A stretch of DNA of 64,000 nucleotides from Rhizobium redzepovicii (GCF_019793435.1 NZ_JAILYH010000018.1:1-64000), one strand, 5' to 3'. Counted from the stretch's first letter, positions 35,954 to 45,549 are shown. Numbers and translations: made by a program. The notes: generated by a model not told the origin, from the letters alone.

Positions 35954-36432
35954 TCTCCTTGAGAAGAATATATAAGGCAGCTGATGGTCGCAGTAAAGCG
36001 ATGATGTTGCTGGCCACGAATTGCGGCATCGACATCGCGCGTGAGCGTTTTGCGGGCTTCATCGAGATGGTGCCGCACGGTTCCGCCTCTGGTATCGGCG
36101 ACTATCGCCGTTCCGAAGCCCGGCCTTCCTCGTCTTGCCCACGCCAGGCATAGCACCGCGCGCGGCGAGAGCACGGGCCCTGGGGCGGGCAGCCGACCAT
36201 GTTCATTCGACCGAAAGCGATCCGCGGGAAGACAACGCCGAACAGGATGCGGCGCCAAGCTTCGAGACACTACCCTGTGAATGCGAAATCGTCATCGCTG
36301 CCACTGTCGGGAGAAAACCGCGATAGCCCCGATTGATAGCTGCGGAGCAATAATCTTCGACGATCATTATTGGACCCTCGGCCGCCGGCTGTCCACCATC
36401 CCCACCGCAACAACAAAAAAGCGAGACGAGCC
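35954..36432. other. 480-bp divergent intergenic region
   Basis: Separates the toxin-antitoxin operon from the second catabolic cluster. Short frames on both strands lack known domains. It must hold promoters for both sides: an AT-rich stretch (GAATATATAAGG, about 35965) lies just upstream of the antitoxin gene. Confidence 0.4.
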
Positions 36433-37476
36433 ATGGGAACAAAGCAAAGCCGGATTCTCCTTTCGGCGATCATGACAGCGATCCTGTCCACCCCTTTGCG
36501 AGCAGAAACGCTCGTGGTCAACAGCTACGGCGGCCCCTACGAGGAGATCATAGAACAAGCGATTATCGAACCGTTCGAGGCCAAGTTCGGTATCGATGTC
36601 ATTTATGATCCAGTCGGCTCGGCGTCGCAGGACTATGCGAAAATCAAGGCGACCGGGGGCCGACCGGAGTTCGATGTCGTCGTCATGACCGCTTCGCAGT
36701 CGCTGCAGGGCTGCCGTGACGGCGTGCTGGAGAAACTTGACGCGGCTGCGATCCCGAACCTTGCCAAACTCATGCCGAGATTGTCAGCCGCGGCCGGTCC
36801 CTGCGGTGCGGTGCACGAAGTGCAGTACATGTCGCTCCTCTACCGGAAGGACAAGCTTGCCACGCCGTCGTCCTGGTCGGCGCTCCTCGCCCCCGAGCTG
36901 AAGGGGAGGATCGTGCTGCCGACGTTTCAAAACATCATGGCCATCTACCTCGTGGAGATGATGTCCGTGATCAATGGTGGCGACCTTGTCGACAATCTCG
37001 ATCCGGGATTCAAGGCGATGGAAGCCGTCGCCAGGCAATCCATCGGATTCGAACAGTCATCTGCCATTCTCGAAAGCTACATCAAGGACGGCACGGTCTG
37101 GGCCATGCCTTTCTGGAACGGCCGCGCTCAACTCCTCGTCGATGCCGGCTTACCGGTTGACTACATCCGTCCCAAGGAAGGCACCATTCCCCTCATCGCC
37201 ACGCTCAACGTGCCCGTGGGTGCGCAAAACAAGCAATCGGCCATGAAGTTCATCGATTTCTTCTTGGAAAAGACAAGTCAGGAAGCCTGGATCGGCGGCT
37301 ATAAGGTCGGGAGCGCGCGAACCGACGTAGAGGTCCCGGAGGCGATTCGCGCGCGGCAGATCACCTCGGAAGCTGACCTTGAGACCCTGCTCCTTCCGGA
37401 CCTGTCGCTCGTCGCCGAGCGCCTGCCGCGCTGGGCCGAGCAGTGGGACCGCGATGTCGTTCCCCAGGCAGACTGA
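36433..37476 (+). CDS. Polyamine-type ABC importer, substrate-binding protein
   Basis: A 347-residue exported binding protein of the spermidine/putrescine (PotD/PotF, SBP_bac) type. After a signal peptide (RILLSAIMTAILSTPLRAE) come TLVVNSYGGPYEEIIEQAI, FDVVVMTASQ, and YMSLLYRKDKLATPSSWSAL. Many such importers in rhizobia carry small organic nitrogen compounds other than polyamines, so the ligand is unknown. It opens an operon with two permeases and an ATPase, followed by six enzyme genes. The start at 36433 has only a weak ribosome binding site. Confidence 0.85.
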   Translation: MGTKQSRILLSAIMTAILSTPLRAETLVVNSYGGPYEEIIEQAIIEPFEAKFGIDVIYDPVGSASQDYAKIKATGGRPEFDVVVMTASQSLQGCRDGVLEKLDAAAIPNLAKLMPRLSAAAGPCGAVHEVQYMSLLYRKDKLATPSSWSALLAPELKGRIVLPTFQNIMAIYLVEMMSVINGGDLVDNLDPGFKAMEAVARQSIGFEQSSAILESYIKDGTVWAMPFWNGRAQLLVDAGLPVDYIRPKEGTIPLIATLNVPVGAQNKQSAMKFIDFFLEKTSQEAWIGGYKVGSARTDVEVPEAIRARQITSEADLETLLLPDLSLVAERLPRWAEQWDRDVVPQAD

Positions 37477-37485
37477 GAGATCGCG

Positions 37486-38385
37486 ATGAACACCATCACA
37501 GTTGCGGTTCCGGCGGCGTCTCTTTCTCCAATCCGAAGATCCTACAGTTTTATGGCTTTGACGCCAGCTGCCCTATTCCTGAGCGTCTTCTTCGCGCTTC
37601 CGATGGGAATGATGATCGGCATCAGCTTTTCACAAGAGGAGGTCGGTGGATTTTCCGTCGAGAGCTACCGACGGTTTTTCACCGATGGGCTTTCGGTTGC
37701 AGGATTCTGTCGCACGGCCGTCATGTCCGGACTGGTCGCGATCGCGGTTACCGTGCTGGGGTATCCGGTCGCCTATTTTCTGGCTCGTTCCAGAAGCCGG
37801 TGGCGCGCTCTCGTCTTTGCCCTTGCGCTTGCACCGGAACTTGCGGGCGTGGTGCTGCGGACCTACGGATGGCTGATCATTCTGGAAGACCGCGGCTTCA
37901 TCAACGATGTTCTCCTTGACCTCGGTCTCATTTCGTCGCCGCTTCCGCTTTCGAAGAATCTCTTTGCGGTCGTGGTCGGCCTGACGCACGTCGTGTTGCC
38001 GTTCGGCATTCTCTCGCTGATGACGAGCATTCAGGGCATCGACGAAAGTCTGGAGCGCGCGGCTCAGATGCTCGGAGCCTCGCGCGTCTCCGTCGTCCGC
38101 CACGTCATCGTCCCGCTTTCCGTTCCGGGACTTGTCAGCTCGCTGCTGCTTTCGTTCACCATGGCCGCGAGCGCCTACGCGACACCCGCACTCCTTGGCG
38201 GCGCCGGTTTCAAAGTCCTGGCGACGATGATCTCCGAGCAGGTCCTCTTCTACGTCGACTGGCCCTTTGCCGCCGTCATGGCCAACGCGCTTCTCCTTCT
38301 GATGCTGGTGATCTCGTTCGTTGGCGTGCGGTTTGAAGCGCGGCACCGTACCAAACGAAGCGGCGCCGGGGGGGCCACGTCATGA
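37486..38385 (+). CDS. ABC transporter permease, PotB/PotH type
   Basis: An inner-membrane permease of 299 residues with six or more hydrophobic segments (SFMALTPAALFLSVFFALPM at the start) and the coupling-loop EAA region (ERAAQMLGASRVSVVRHVIV). It follows the binding-protein gene by 9 nt and overlaps the next permease by ATGA, so the two permeases form the heterodimeric channel. Confidence 0.9.
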   Translation: MNTITVAVPAASLSPIRRSYSFMALTPAALFLSVFFALPMGMMIGISFSQEEVGGFSVESYRRFFTDGLSVAGFCRTAVMSGLVAIAVTVLGYPVAYFLARSRSRWRALVFALALAPELAGVVLRTYGWLIILEDRGFINDVLLDLGLISSPLPLSKNLFAVVVGLTHVVLPFGILSLMTSIQGIDESLERAAQMLGASRVSVVRHVIVPLSVPGLVSSLLLSFTMAASAYATPALLGGAGFKVLATMISEQVLFYVDWPFAAVMANALLLLMLVISFVGVRFEARHRTKRSGAGGATS

Positions 38386-39185
38386 ACTGGCTACTCTCGG
38401 TCCTCTTCCGGCTCATGCTAGCCGGCGTCCTCACCTTCATCACGCTGCCACTTGCCGTCGTAATAGCGGCCTCATTCAGCCCGACCTCCGCAGTCACGTT
38501 CCGGCCGTGGGAGTGGACGGCGCGGTGGTACGGCGACCTTGTCTCGGAGCGCTGGCTTCTGCCCTTTCTGCTCAGCGTCAAGATTGCGGTGATCGTCTCT
38601 ATCGTCAGCGGCATCATCGGCGTCATGGCAGCCTATGCCGTCTTCTATGAAAAGATACGTGGCAGTGAGGCGGCGATGTCGGCGCTTCTCTCGCCGCTGT
38701 CGGTGCCGCAGATCGTCAAAGGCGTCGCGATCGTCCTATTCCTGTCACTTGTCGGGCTGCAGTCCTTCCTTGGCACGCCTGCGCTCATCGCCGCCCACAT
38801 CGTCCTCGCCCTACCCTTCGTCGTGAGAATGGTGGCGACGTCTATTGCGAACTTCGACCGCAATCTGGATCGGGCGGGTCAGATCCTGGGGGCGAACAAG
38901 CGTCAGCGGGTGCAGTACATTCTTTTGCCAGCGATCAGGCCTGGTGTGCTGTCAGGCATGACCTTCGCCTTCATCATCTCCTTCAATAACATTCCGCTGT
39001 CGGTGTTCCTGGTTCGACCAGGCGATACGACGCTGCCGATCACCGTCATCAACTACCTCGAATACAGCCTCGATCCGGTGATGGCGGCAGTCAATGTCGC
39101 GTCGATGATTTTCATCCTCGCGGTGATCTTCCTTTTTGAAAAGATCGGCGGATTTTCCGTCAAACTCCATGGTGGCAGCAAATGA
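38382..39185 (+). CDS. ABC transporter permease, PotC/PotI type
   Basis: A second permease of 267 residues with typical hydrophobic segments (LMLAGVLTFITLPLAVVIAA) and the EAA-like loop (DRAGQILGANKRQRVQYILL). Overlaps at both ends (ATGA with the upstream permease and ATGA with the ATPase) show translational coupling of the importer genes. Confidence 0.9.
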   Translation: MNWLLSVLFRLMLAGVLTFITLPLAVVIAASFSPTSAVTFRPWEWTARWYGDLVSERWLLPFLLSVKIAVIVSIVSGIIGVMAAYAVFYEKIRGSEAAMSALLSPLSVPQIVKGVAIVLFLSLVGLQSFLGTPALIAAHIVLALPFVVRMVATSIANFDRNLDRAGQILGANKRQRVQYILLPAIRPGVLSGMTFAFIISFNNIPLSVFLVRPGDTTLPITVINYLEYSLDPVMAAVNVASMIFILAVIFLFEKIGGFSVKLHGGSK

Positions 39186-40270
39186 GCAGCGTCGATATTG
39201 AACTCGTCTCCGTCAGCAAGTCCTTCGGGGCGGTCTCCGTCGTGAAGGACATTAGCCTGCAGATCCCGCAGGGTGAGTTCGTCAGTATTCTCGGACCTTC
39301 CGGCTGCGGGAAGACGACAACGCTCAACATGATCGCCGGCTTCAACCAGCCGTCGGTCGGCGATATCAGGATCCGCGGGAGGAGCCAGGGCCGCATTCCA
39401 CCAGAACGGCGAAATATCGGCTTGGTGTTTCAGAACTACGCGCTCTTTCCGCACATGACGGTCGCCGACAACGTCGGCTTCGGCCTCAAGATGAAAGGCA
39501 CGGCGAGATCGGAGATCGAGACGAGCGTGGCATCGGCACTGCGAAGTGTTCATCTTGACGACTACGGCGCGCGCTATCCGAGGGAATTGTCGGGCGGACA
39601 ACAGCAACGCGTGGCACTGGCGCGTGCCATCGCGCCACGCCCATCCGTCCTGCTCCTCGACGAGCCGCTCTCGAATCTCGATCTGAAGCTTCGAGAGGCC
39701 ATGCGGCTCGAACTCAAGGAGCTCCAGCAGCAGCTCGGCATGACGTTCGTCTACGTGACGCACGACCAGGAAGAAGCGATGGCGATGTCCGACCGGATCG
39801 TGGTGATGTGGCAGGGGGTCATTGCCCAAACGGGCGGGCCCGCTTCGATCTACCGTCATCCGGCGAGCTCATTCGTGGCGGATTTCATCGGGAAATCGAA
39901 CATCCTCACCATCGAAGGGACGAGCGAGCAGGAAACCACCCTCGACCTTCACCTGTCCGGGAGCGCGATCAGCTTGCGGGCAAAGCGCCCGCCGAACCGT
40001 CAGCAAGCCCGCTTCTGCTGCATCCGGCCCGAAGACATCGCGGTGCTGAACAACACTGGTGACGCCGGCGGGTGCAGCGTCAATCGTCTGTCCGGAACCG
40101 TGCGCCGAGTCATCAACCTCGGTCCGTCGCTGGAGCTCGCGGTCGAGATCGATCCGCATGTCGTCTTGACGGTGCTAACACGCTCATCGCTGTCGGCCTC
40201 ACTTCCGGTTATGGGCGACGTCGTCGCGCTTTCCATCGACCCGGACGACATCCAGGTCCTGCCGGAATAG
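39182..40270 (+). CDS. ABC transporter ATPase, PotA/PotG type
   Basis: A 362-residue ATPase. Walker A is GPSGCGKTT, the signature is LSGGQQQRVALARA, Walker B is VLLLDEPLSNLD, and the His switch is VTHDQEEAM. A C-terminal TOBE regulatory domain follows (FCCIRPEDIAVL). It powers the importer encoded by the three preceding genes. A gap of 120 bp separates it from the enzyme genes. Confidence 0.93.
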   Translation: MSSVDIELVSVSKSFGAVSVVKDISLQIPQGEFVSILGPSGCGKTTTLNMIAGFNQPSVGDIRIRGRSQGRIPPERRNIGLVFQNYALFPHMTVADNVGFGLKMKGTARSEIETSVASALRSVHLDDYGARYPRELSGGQQQRVALARAIAPRPSVLLLDEPLSNLDLKLREAMRLELKELQQQLGMTFVYVTHDQEEAMAMSDRIVVMWQGVIAQTGGPASIYRHPASSFVADFIGKSNILTIEGTSEQETTLDLHLSGSAISLRAKRPPNRQQARFCCIRPEDIAVLNNTGDAGGCSVNRLSGTVRRVINLGPSLELAVEIDPHVVLTVLTRSSLSASLPVMGDVVALSIDPDDIQVLPE

Positions 40271-40390
40271 CCGATGGCGATCGATACGCCACGCCTATCA
40301 ATCCGATCCAATCGATATTGGCGATGCTTCCCTCGCCCGCCCTACGATCATCGCGACCTTAGAGGAAGGTCAGCAACAGGAGTTTTAGGA

Positions 40391-41257
40391 ATGCTCACCA
40401 AAATCAGGCTTCGCGCCGTTCAGCATGCCAGCAATGTCTGCGGCGATATCGAGGGTTTCGACTTCAATGACTATGACGCCGACGACATCGCCGCGGTGCG
40501 AAAGTTCTGGCTGCAATATGGCGTCGTCCGTTTCAAGAAGGCGGGCATCACCGACGCCCAGCAGGTGCAGTTCTCGCATCACTTCGGCGAGTTCGTCATC
40601 CATCCCAAGCAGCTGCAGGAAGGCGGGCATCCGACCCACCCGGAAATCCTGGTCATCAGCAATGCGATGAAGGACGGCAAGCCAAGCGGCGCGATGGGCA
40701 ATAGCGAGGCGACGTGGCACACCGATACGTGGTTCTACGAACGCCCGCCGGCGGGCGCGATCCTGCGTGCCGTCGCTGTTCCGCCTTCAGGCGGCGACAC
40801 CTATTTCCTCTCGACCTATATCGCTTACGACACGCTACCGGCGCCTCTCAAGAACGCCGTCGATGGGCGCCAGATCTTCTTCCAGAACGTCTACGACAAG
40901 ACGGGCAAACTCAGACTTGGCAAGTCCACGCCGAAAAGCCAGGACTTCCGCGAATGGAGCGGCATCGTGCATCCGTTGGTGCGCACACATGGTGAGACCG
41001 GCCGCAAGGCACTTTACCTCGGTGGAACGACGGAAGGCGCTTGGATCGTTGGCATGAGCCGCGATGAGAGCGACGCGCTGCTCGCCGAACTGTGGGATCA
41101 CACGACGAACACGAAGCATATCTTCGTGCAGCAATGGGATGAGGGCGACATCATGATGTGGGACAATCGTTGCACCATGCACCGCCGCGACTCCTTCGAT
41201 CCCGCGTCGATCCGGATCATGCATCGCACCACCACTTCCGGCGAGCGGCCGGTCTGA
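40391..41257 (+). CDS. TauD/TfdA-family 2-oxoglutarate-dependent dioxygenase
   Basis: A 288-residue Fe(II)/2-oxoglutarate oxygenase. The iron-binding HxD lies in WHTDTWFYERP and the distal His and 2-oxoglutarate-binding Arg in the C-terminal MWDNRCTMHRRDSFDP and RIMHRTT. Enzymes of this family hydroxylate next to heteroatoms and release sulfite, phenols, amines or similar groups (taurine, 2,4-D, choline-like substrates). The start at 40391 has AGGAG 8 nt upstream. As the first enzyme after the importer it probably attacks the imported compound. The substrate cannot be told from sequence. Confidence 0.9.
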   Translation: MLTKIRLRAVQHASNVCGDIEGFDFNDYDADDIAAVRKFWLQYGVVRFKKAGITDAQQVQFSHHFGEFVIHPKQLQEGGHPTHPEILVISNAMKDGKPSGAMGNSEATWHTDTWFYERPPAGAILRAVAVPPSGGDTYFLSTYIAYDTLPAPLKNAVDGRQIFFQNVYDKTGKLRLGKSTPKSQDFREWSGIVHPLVRTHGETGRKALYLGGTTEGAWIVGMSRDESDALLAELWDHTTNTKHIFVQQWDEGDIMMWDNRCTMHRRDSFDPASIRIMHRTTTSGERPV

Positions 41258-41298
41258 GCCGATCAGGCACCACTGACCGAACAGAGAAAGCCCAATCG

Positions 41299-41952
41299 AT
41301 GACAGCGTTCTATCAGATGATCGACAGAAGCCCTCCCCTGCCCGCTGACCTGATCGAGCGACTGTCATTGGTTGATACGGCGACCATCGGCCATGTCGAG
41401 CACCTGGGATTTGTCGGCGGTGATATCCGACCCCTATTTCCTGCCCGCGTGGCCGGTGCCGCCTTCACCGTCGCCGCTCCCGGCCGTGACGGCGTCATCA
41501 TCTACAAGGCGATCGATCTCCTGTTGCCCGGTGACATCCTGGTGATCTCGCGCGTCGATCGCGACGACATCGCCTGCGTCGGTGGCGGTGTTGTTGCCGC
41601 CGCAAAGGCCAAGGGGGCTGCGGGCATCGTCATCGATGGTCCGTGCACGGATGTCGATGAGATCATCGCCACCGGCGTTCCCGTGTGGTGTCGCGGCGTC
41701 TCCGCCAAAACCACGAACCGCCAGTTTCAGATTGGCGGCTCGCTCAATGTTCCAATTGCCTGCGGCGTGGCCGCGGTTCTGCCTGGCTATGGGGTGCTTG
41801 CCGACAATGAAGGTGTGTTCGTGGCCGATCGCGACCGCATGCGGATCCTCGCTGACGCGGCATTGGAGCGCCAGAAGCGCTCGGTGGCTGTCCGGTGTCA
41901 TTTGGCCTCCGGCCGGTCGATCTTCGATTTTGACAAGGAGCCGAGGTCTTGA
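41299..41952 (+). CDS. RraA-like / HMG-aldolase family protein
   Basis: A 217-residue protein of the RraA/dimethylmenaquinone-methyltransferase-like family: VDTATIGHVEHLGF, GRDGVIIYKAIDLLLPGDIL, GGGVVAAAKAKGAAGIVIDG. Catalytic family members are class II aldolases (4-hydroxy-4-methyl-2-oxoglutarate or 4-carboxy-4-hydroxy-2-oxoadipate aldolase) or oxaloacetate decarboxylases, using a metal held near an Arg-Asp pair. Here that site reads DGPCTDVDE, so the Asp is kept but the Arg is replaced. It might cleave or decarboxylate an intermediate, or have changed function. Confidence 0.8.
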   Translation: MTAFYQMIDRSPPLPADLIERLSLVDTATIGHVEHLGFVGGDIRPLFPARVAGAAFTVAAPGRDGVIIYKAIDLLLPGDILVISRVDRDDIACVGGGVVAAAKAKGAAGIVIDGPCTDVDEIIATGVPVWCRGVSAKTTNRQFQIGGSLNVPIACGVAAVLPGYGVLADNEGVFVADRDRMRILADAALERQKRSVAVRCHLASGRSIFDFDKEPRS

Positions 41953-42812
41953 AAATCGCCCTCGTTCAAATGAGTTCGCAGCCCGATCGTGCCCATAATC
42001 TTGCCGAAGCCGCGCGACTGATGCGCGAGGCTATGATCGGCAGACCCGACCTGATCGTGCTGCCGGAACATTTCGACTGGCTTGGCGGGACGGTCGCGGA
42101 CAAGAGGCGCGCGGCGGACCGCGTACCAGGTGGCGAAGCATATGACCTCGTTCAGCAGTTCGCAAAGGATAACGCTGTCTGGGTCCATGCCGGTAGCCTG
42201 ATGGAGCGCCGCGGCCAGGATCACCGTGTTTACAACACCACCGTGGTGTTCAACGCCACGGGCGAGCAGGTCGGCCTCTACCGAAAGATCCACCTCTTCG
42301 ACATTACCGCACCCGATGGAAAGACCTATTCCGAGTCTGCCGCGGTGGCGCCGGGGCGCGACCTGTTCATCTATGAACTCGACGGCCATCGGATCGGCTG
42401 TGTAATCTGCTACGACCTTCGTTTTTCGCGCCTGTTCGATCGCCTCGCGGAGGAAGAGGTCGATATCTTCGTCCTGCCCGCCGCTTTCACCCAGCAGACC
42501 GGGCAGGCTCATTGGGAGGTGCTGTGTCGGGCACGCGCGATCGAATTCCAAGCCTATTTCGCGGCCTGCGGACAGTGCGGAAGCTATGCGATGCCGGACG
42601 GAGAGCTCCGCCGGACCTTCGGTCATTCCATGGTGTGCGATCCGTGGGGGCAGATTGTCGCGCGCGCCGAAAACGACGTCTGCGTGCTTGTGGCGGAAAT
42701 CGACCCCGCTCGACTGCCTGAGGTTCGGCGCCTGATCCCGATGGCCGAGCACCGCGTTTTGCTCGCGGATAGGCAGGTTCGCCTGTCCCCTGGGACCAAG
42801 CCAAGGCGTTGA
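41949..42812 (+). CDS. Nitrilase-superfamily carbon-nitrogen hydrolase
   Basis: A 287-residue hydrolase with the full catalytic triad: Glu in LPEHFDW, Lys in YRKIHLFD and Cys in VICYDLRFSRLF. This resembles the omega-amidase/Nit branch, which hydrolyses small amides to acids and ammonia. A TTG start at 41949 overlaps the previous stop (TTGA), with GAGG just upstream, so translation is coupled. The presence of an amidase implies that the pathway intermediate is an amide or similar C-N compound. Confidence 0.9.
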   Translation: MKIALVQMSSQPDRAHNLAEAARLMREAMIGRPDLIVLPEHFDWLGGTVADKRRAADRVPGGEAYDLVQQFAKDNAVWVHAGSLMERRGQDHRVYNTTVVFNATGEQVGLYRKIHLFDITAPDGKTYSESAAVAPGRDLFIYELDGHRIGCVICYDLRFSRLFDRLAEEEVDIFVLPAAFTQQTGQAHWEVLCRARAIEFQAYFAACGQCGSYAMPDGELRRTFGHSMVCDPWGQIVARAENDVCVLVAEIDPARLPEVRRLIPMAEHRVLLADRQVRLSPGTKPRR

Positions 42813-42817
42813 GATAT

Positions 42818-43017
42818 CATCCCTGCCGCGGCTCGTCGATGCGGCCAAATTCGACGTGACCGACCTCGAGCGCCCGGGCCAGTTCGTGGAACATCACGAT
42901 CGTTGGATAGCGCTTTCCTCTTTCCAGATCGCTCAAAGACTGCTGGCTGAAGCCTGGCCGCGGGCCGACCAGCTCCGGCGGACGTGCCTCCTCCGTCGCC
43001 GAAACTTTGCCTTCTCT
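42818..43017 (-). pseudogene. Remnant of an XRE-family (Cro/CI-type) HTH regulator
   Basis: Read on the minus strand, the 200 bp give FSQQSLSDLERGKRYPTIVM followed by FHELARALEVGHVEF and a stop at 42818-42820. This is the recognition-helix half of a helix-turn-helix domain, with the hallmark LSxLERGKRxPT motif. There is no start codon in frame: an in-frame stop lies at 43018-43020 and the first helices are missing or frameshifted. It lies antisense in the 295-bp gap before the ornithine-cyclodeaminase-like gene. It is probably a decayed regulator of this cluster. Confidence 0.5.
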
Positions 43018-43107
43018 TTATCGACAATGCGGAAGCTTGATCTAGCGGCCCGCAGGCAGGTGCTAGGTTCTGCCTCGAGGAACGACGTCTTGTCGTTGGA
43101 GGAAACA

Positions 43108-44172
43108 ATGTTCGACACTAGCACGGACGGCGATGTCCGCTTTCTCACCCGCCAGGATTTGCAGTCGGCTGGCGCGGAGCTCACGATCGCGGAAATCCAT
43201 GCAGCCATAGATGCTGCATGGGCGGATATCAACAGCGGGCTGGCTTTCGGGGGAAAGGCCGTCCTCTCGCTTCCAGAGGAGGAGTTCTGGCAGCGGGAGA
43301 GCGTCGCCCCATTCAGGCGCGACTTCGTCGACGAGCGCCTCGGCTGGAAGCTGTCGGCTCTCTATTGCGTCAATCCGACCCATGGCGGCGTCAAGATCAT
43401 CGGCGCAAACGCCTTCAATCGGCATCTTGGCCTGCCTCGCTCGACGTCGACTGTCGTCCTTTTGGAAAAACGGACGCTTCGGCCCTTGGCGATACTCGAC
43501 GGGACGGCGATTTCCGCGCTGAGAACGGGCACCTATGCGTCGAAGGTGGCTCAGCTGTTTGTTCGCAGCCAGGCACCTGTATCGGGCTTCATTTTCGGAT
43601 CGGGACCCGTCGCCCGAAGTGTGGTCGAATGCCTGAACCTCGCCTGTTCCGACTTGATTGGAGACATCTTCATCCGCAGCCGATCGATTGAAGGCGTGGA
43701 AAGACTTCTGTCGGACTTCGCCGATCGGACATCTTTTCGGCTTCACGCCGTAACCGACAACCAAAGGCTGAAGGAATGCGCCCTGCTGATTACCGCCACG
43801 AATGCCCGCCAGCCGCTGTTTGAGGACGAGGAGTTGAACAGGGATGCGGTGACGCTTCATCTTGGCGGAGACGAAGTGCCCGAAACCTATCTGCAGCGAG
43901 CCTTGAAAAGCGGGACCGTCGTCTGTGACGACATCCAGACGGTCTCGCGCAGAAACTCGCAAAGCATTGCCCTCCACTTCTCCCGAAAAGGGCTTTCTCT
44001 GGAGGAGATCGGTCCGTTGCTTGGCGTGCGGGAGCTCTCTGCGCCGATCGACTGGGTCCGAGAGGCGGACACGCCGGTTTGCGTAACCTGCGTCGGCCTG
44101 CCGATGCTCGACCTTTATGCCGTGCAAGCGACCTATGAGAAATACCTCGCTCGCACGCAGGAAAATGCCTGA
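43108..44172 (+). CDS. Ornithine cyclodeaminase / mu-crystallin family protein
   Basis: A 354-residue NAD(P)-dependent protein of the OCD family. It has the substrate-side segment GTAISALRTGTYASKVAQLF and the Rossmann motif GFIFGSGPVARS. Relatives include ornithine cyclodeaminase, alanine dehydrogenase, and imine reductases that act on cyclic imines or N-substituted amino acids (opine-like chemistry). The ATG at 43108 is well supported by GGAGG 6 nt upstream. In this operon it suggests that an imine or amino-acid intermediate is oxidised, reduced or deaminated. Confidence 0.88.
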   Translation: MFDTSTDGDVRFLTRQDLQSAGAELTIAEIHAAIDAAWADINSGLAFGGKAVLSLPEEEFWQRESVAPFRRDFVDERLGWKLSALYCVNPTHGGVKIIGANAFNRHLGLPRSTSTVVLLEKRTLRPLAILDGTAISALRTGTYASKVAQLFVRSQAPVSGFIFGSGPVARSVVECLNLACSDLIGDIFIRSRSIEGVERLLSDFADRTSFRLHAVTDNQRLKECALLITATNARQPLFEDEELNRDAVTLHLGGDEVPETYLQRALKSGTVVCDDIQTVSRRNSQSIALHFSRKGLSLEEIGPLLGVRELSAPIDWVREADTPVCVTCVGLPMLDLYAVQATYEKYLARTQENA

Positions 44173-44187
44173 AGGGCTGTCCGAGCG

Positions 44188-45549
44188 ATGAATACGCCCA
44201 CAAATTCCATGTACACCACGCACCTCCTCGCCGAGCACGTCCATTCGCTCTCCTCAGCTCCGCCTGCGGTCGGCACTCGTGACACTGCCTTGCGCTGTAT
44301 TCTCGATCTTGTCGGGGCGGCGGTTGCTGGTTCCGCCCTTCAGTGCAGTCGTGCGGCCCGTGATAGCGCTGCCGCGCTCTTCGGCAAAGGCGAGGCGGCC
44401 ATTTGGATGACGGATCGGACAGTGATGCCCATCGCGGCCGTGATCGCCAACGCGACCGCGGCGTCGGCGCTCGACCTGGACGACGGACACCGCGCAGCGC
44501 GAGGACATCCGGGCGCCTGCGTTGTTCCAACCGTCTTGACGTTAGCGCCGTTTGCCAGCGTCTCGGCCGATGACGTCCTGTCGGCAATCGTTTCGGGCTA
44601 TGATGTCGGCGTCAGAGTGGCGGCGGCCCAAAATGCCCAAGGAATTCAGACCCGGCAGTCGGGACGGTGGGCCGCTTTGGCCGCGGTTGCGGCAGCGGCG
44701 TCACTCTTCAAGGTCGAGCCGCCATTGATCGCGCAGGCGCTTTCGATCGCAGGCGTGCTTGCCCCCAACCAACAGGCCAATGGAAGTTCGGGCTACTCCC
44801 GGCTCACAGGCAATGACGTCAAGGAAGGGATTCCCTGGAGTGCCGCCACCGGTCTCATGGCTCTCGACCTCGCCCGCAAAGGCTATACTGGGCCGGAAGA
44901 TCTGCTCGATCATCCCGGCTACTACGACAGGCAGAGGATACTGGAAGGACTGGGGCAGCGTTTTGAAATTTGCGGCACCTATTTCAAGCCTTATGCCTGT
45001 TGCCGCTATATACACCCGGCGCTCGATCGCCTCTTCGATCTTGTGAAGGTTCACGAACTGAGGGCCGCGGACATTGTCTCGGTGGAGGTAGAGACCTTTG
45101 GCTGGGCGCTCAAGCTCGGCAACGTGCTTTCGCCCGCGAACCTTGTCGACATTCAATATAGTCTTCCCTATTGCGTCGCCATTGCAGCGATCGATGGCCG
45201 CGGCGCCCTTGCTCCCGTCAGCGACAGCCTTCTTCATCGGCGGGACCTCACTGAACTCGCGCGACAGGTGAAGATCACCGTCAATCCCGAGATCGACGCG
45301 CTCTTTCCCGCCGAGACGCTGGCGAAGGTGACTGTCGAGACACGACGGCACAAGTACGTCTCGGTACTGGATGGCCCCACCGGCGATCCCCAGCGTCCGA
45401 TGGACTGGCACGCGATCGAAGAGAAGTTTTTGCGCGTCACGCGGCATGTCCTGTCGCCTTCCAAGCAAGAGGCGATCATCGATGGCGTTCTCGGCCTCGC
45501 GGGTGGAGAGCTAGACCCATTTCTACGGCTTCTGCGCTTTCCAGGGTAG
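44188..45549 (+). CDS. MmgE/PrpD family protein
   Basis: A 453-residue protein of the MmgE/PrpD family, which includes 2-methylcitrate dehydratase, cis-aconitate decarboxylase and iminodisuccinate epimerase. Typical segments are ALDLDDGHRAARGHPGACVV, YDVGVRVAAAQN and FKPYACCRYIHPALD. The first of these carries the Asp and His expected in the active site. It follows the OCD gene by 15 nt and ends the plus-strand operon. The known members act on substituted di- and tricarboxylates, which fits a pathway that feeds the TCA cycle. Confidence 0.88.
   Translation: MNTPTNSMYTTHLLAEHVHSLSSAPPAVGTRDTALRCILDLVGAAVAGSALQCSRAARDSAAALFGKGEAAIWMTDRTVMPIAAVIANATAASALDLDDGHRAARGHPGACVVPTVLTLAPFASVSADDVLSAIVSGYDVGVRVAAAQNAQGIQTRQSGRWAALAAVAAAASLFKVEPPLIAQALSIAGVLAPNQQANGSSGYSRLTGNDVKEGIPWSAATGLMALDLARKGYTGPEDLLDHPGYYDRQRILEGLGQRFEICGTYFKPYACCRYIHPALDRLFDLVKVHELRAADIVSVEVETFGWALKLGNVLSPANLVDIQYSLPYCVAIAAIDGRGALAPVSDSLLHRRDLTELARQVKITVNPEIDALFPAETLAKVTVETRRHKYVSVLDGPTGDPQRPMDWHAIEEKFLRVTRHVLSPSKQEAIIDGVLGLAGGELDPFLRLLRFPG

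Noticed and set aside
43063-44244. 393-codon minus-strand frame over the OCD gene
   Set aside because: Antisense shadow of a well-supported OCD-family gene with a good ribosome binding site.
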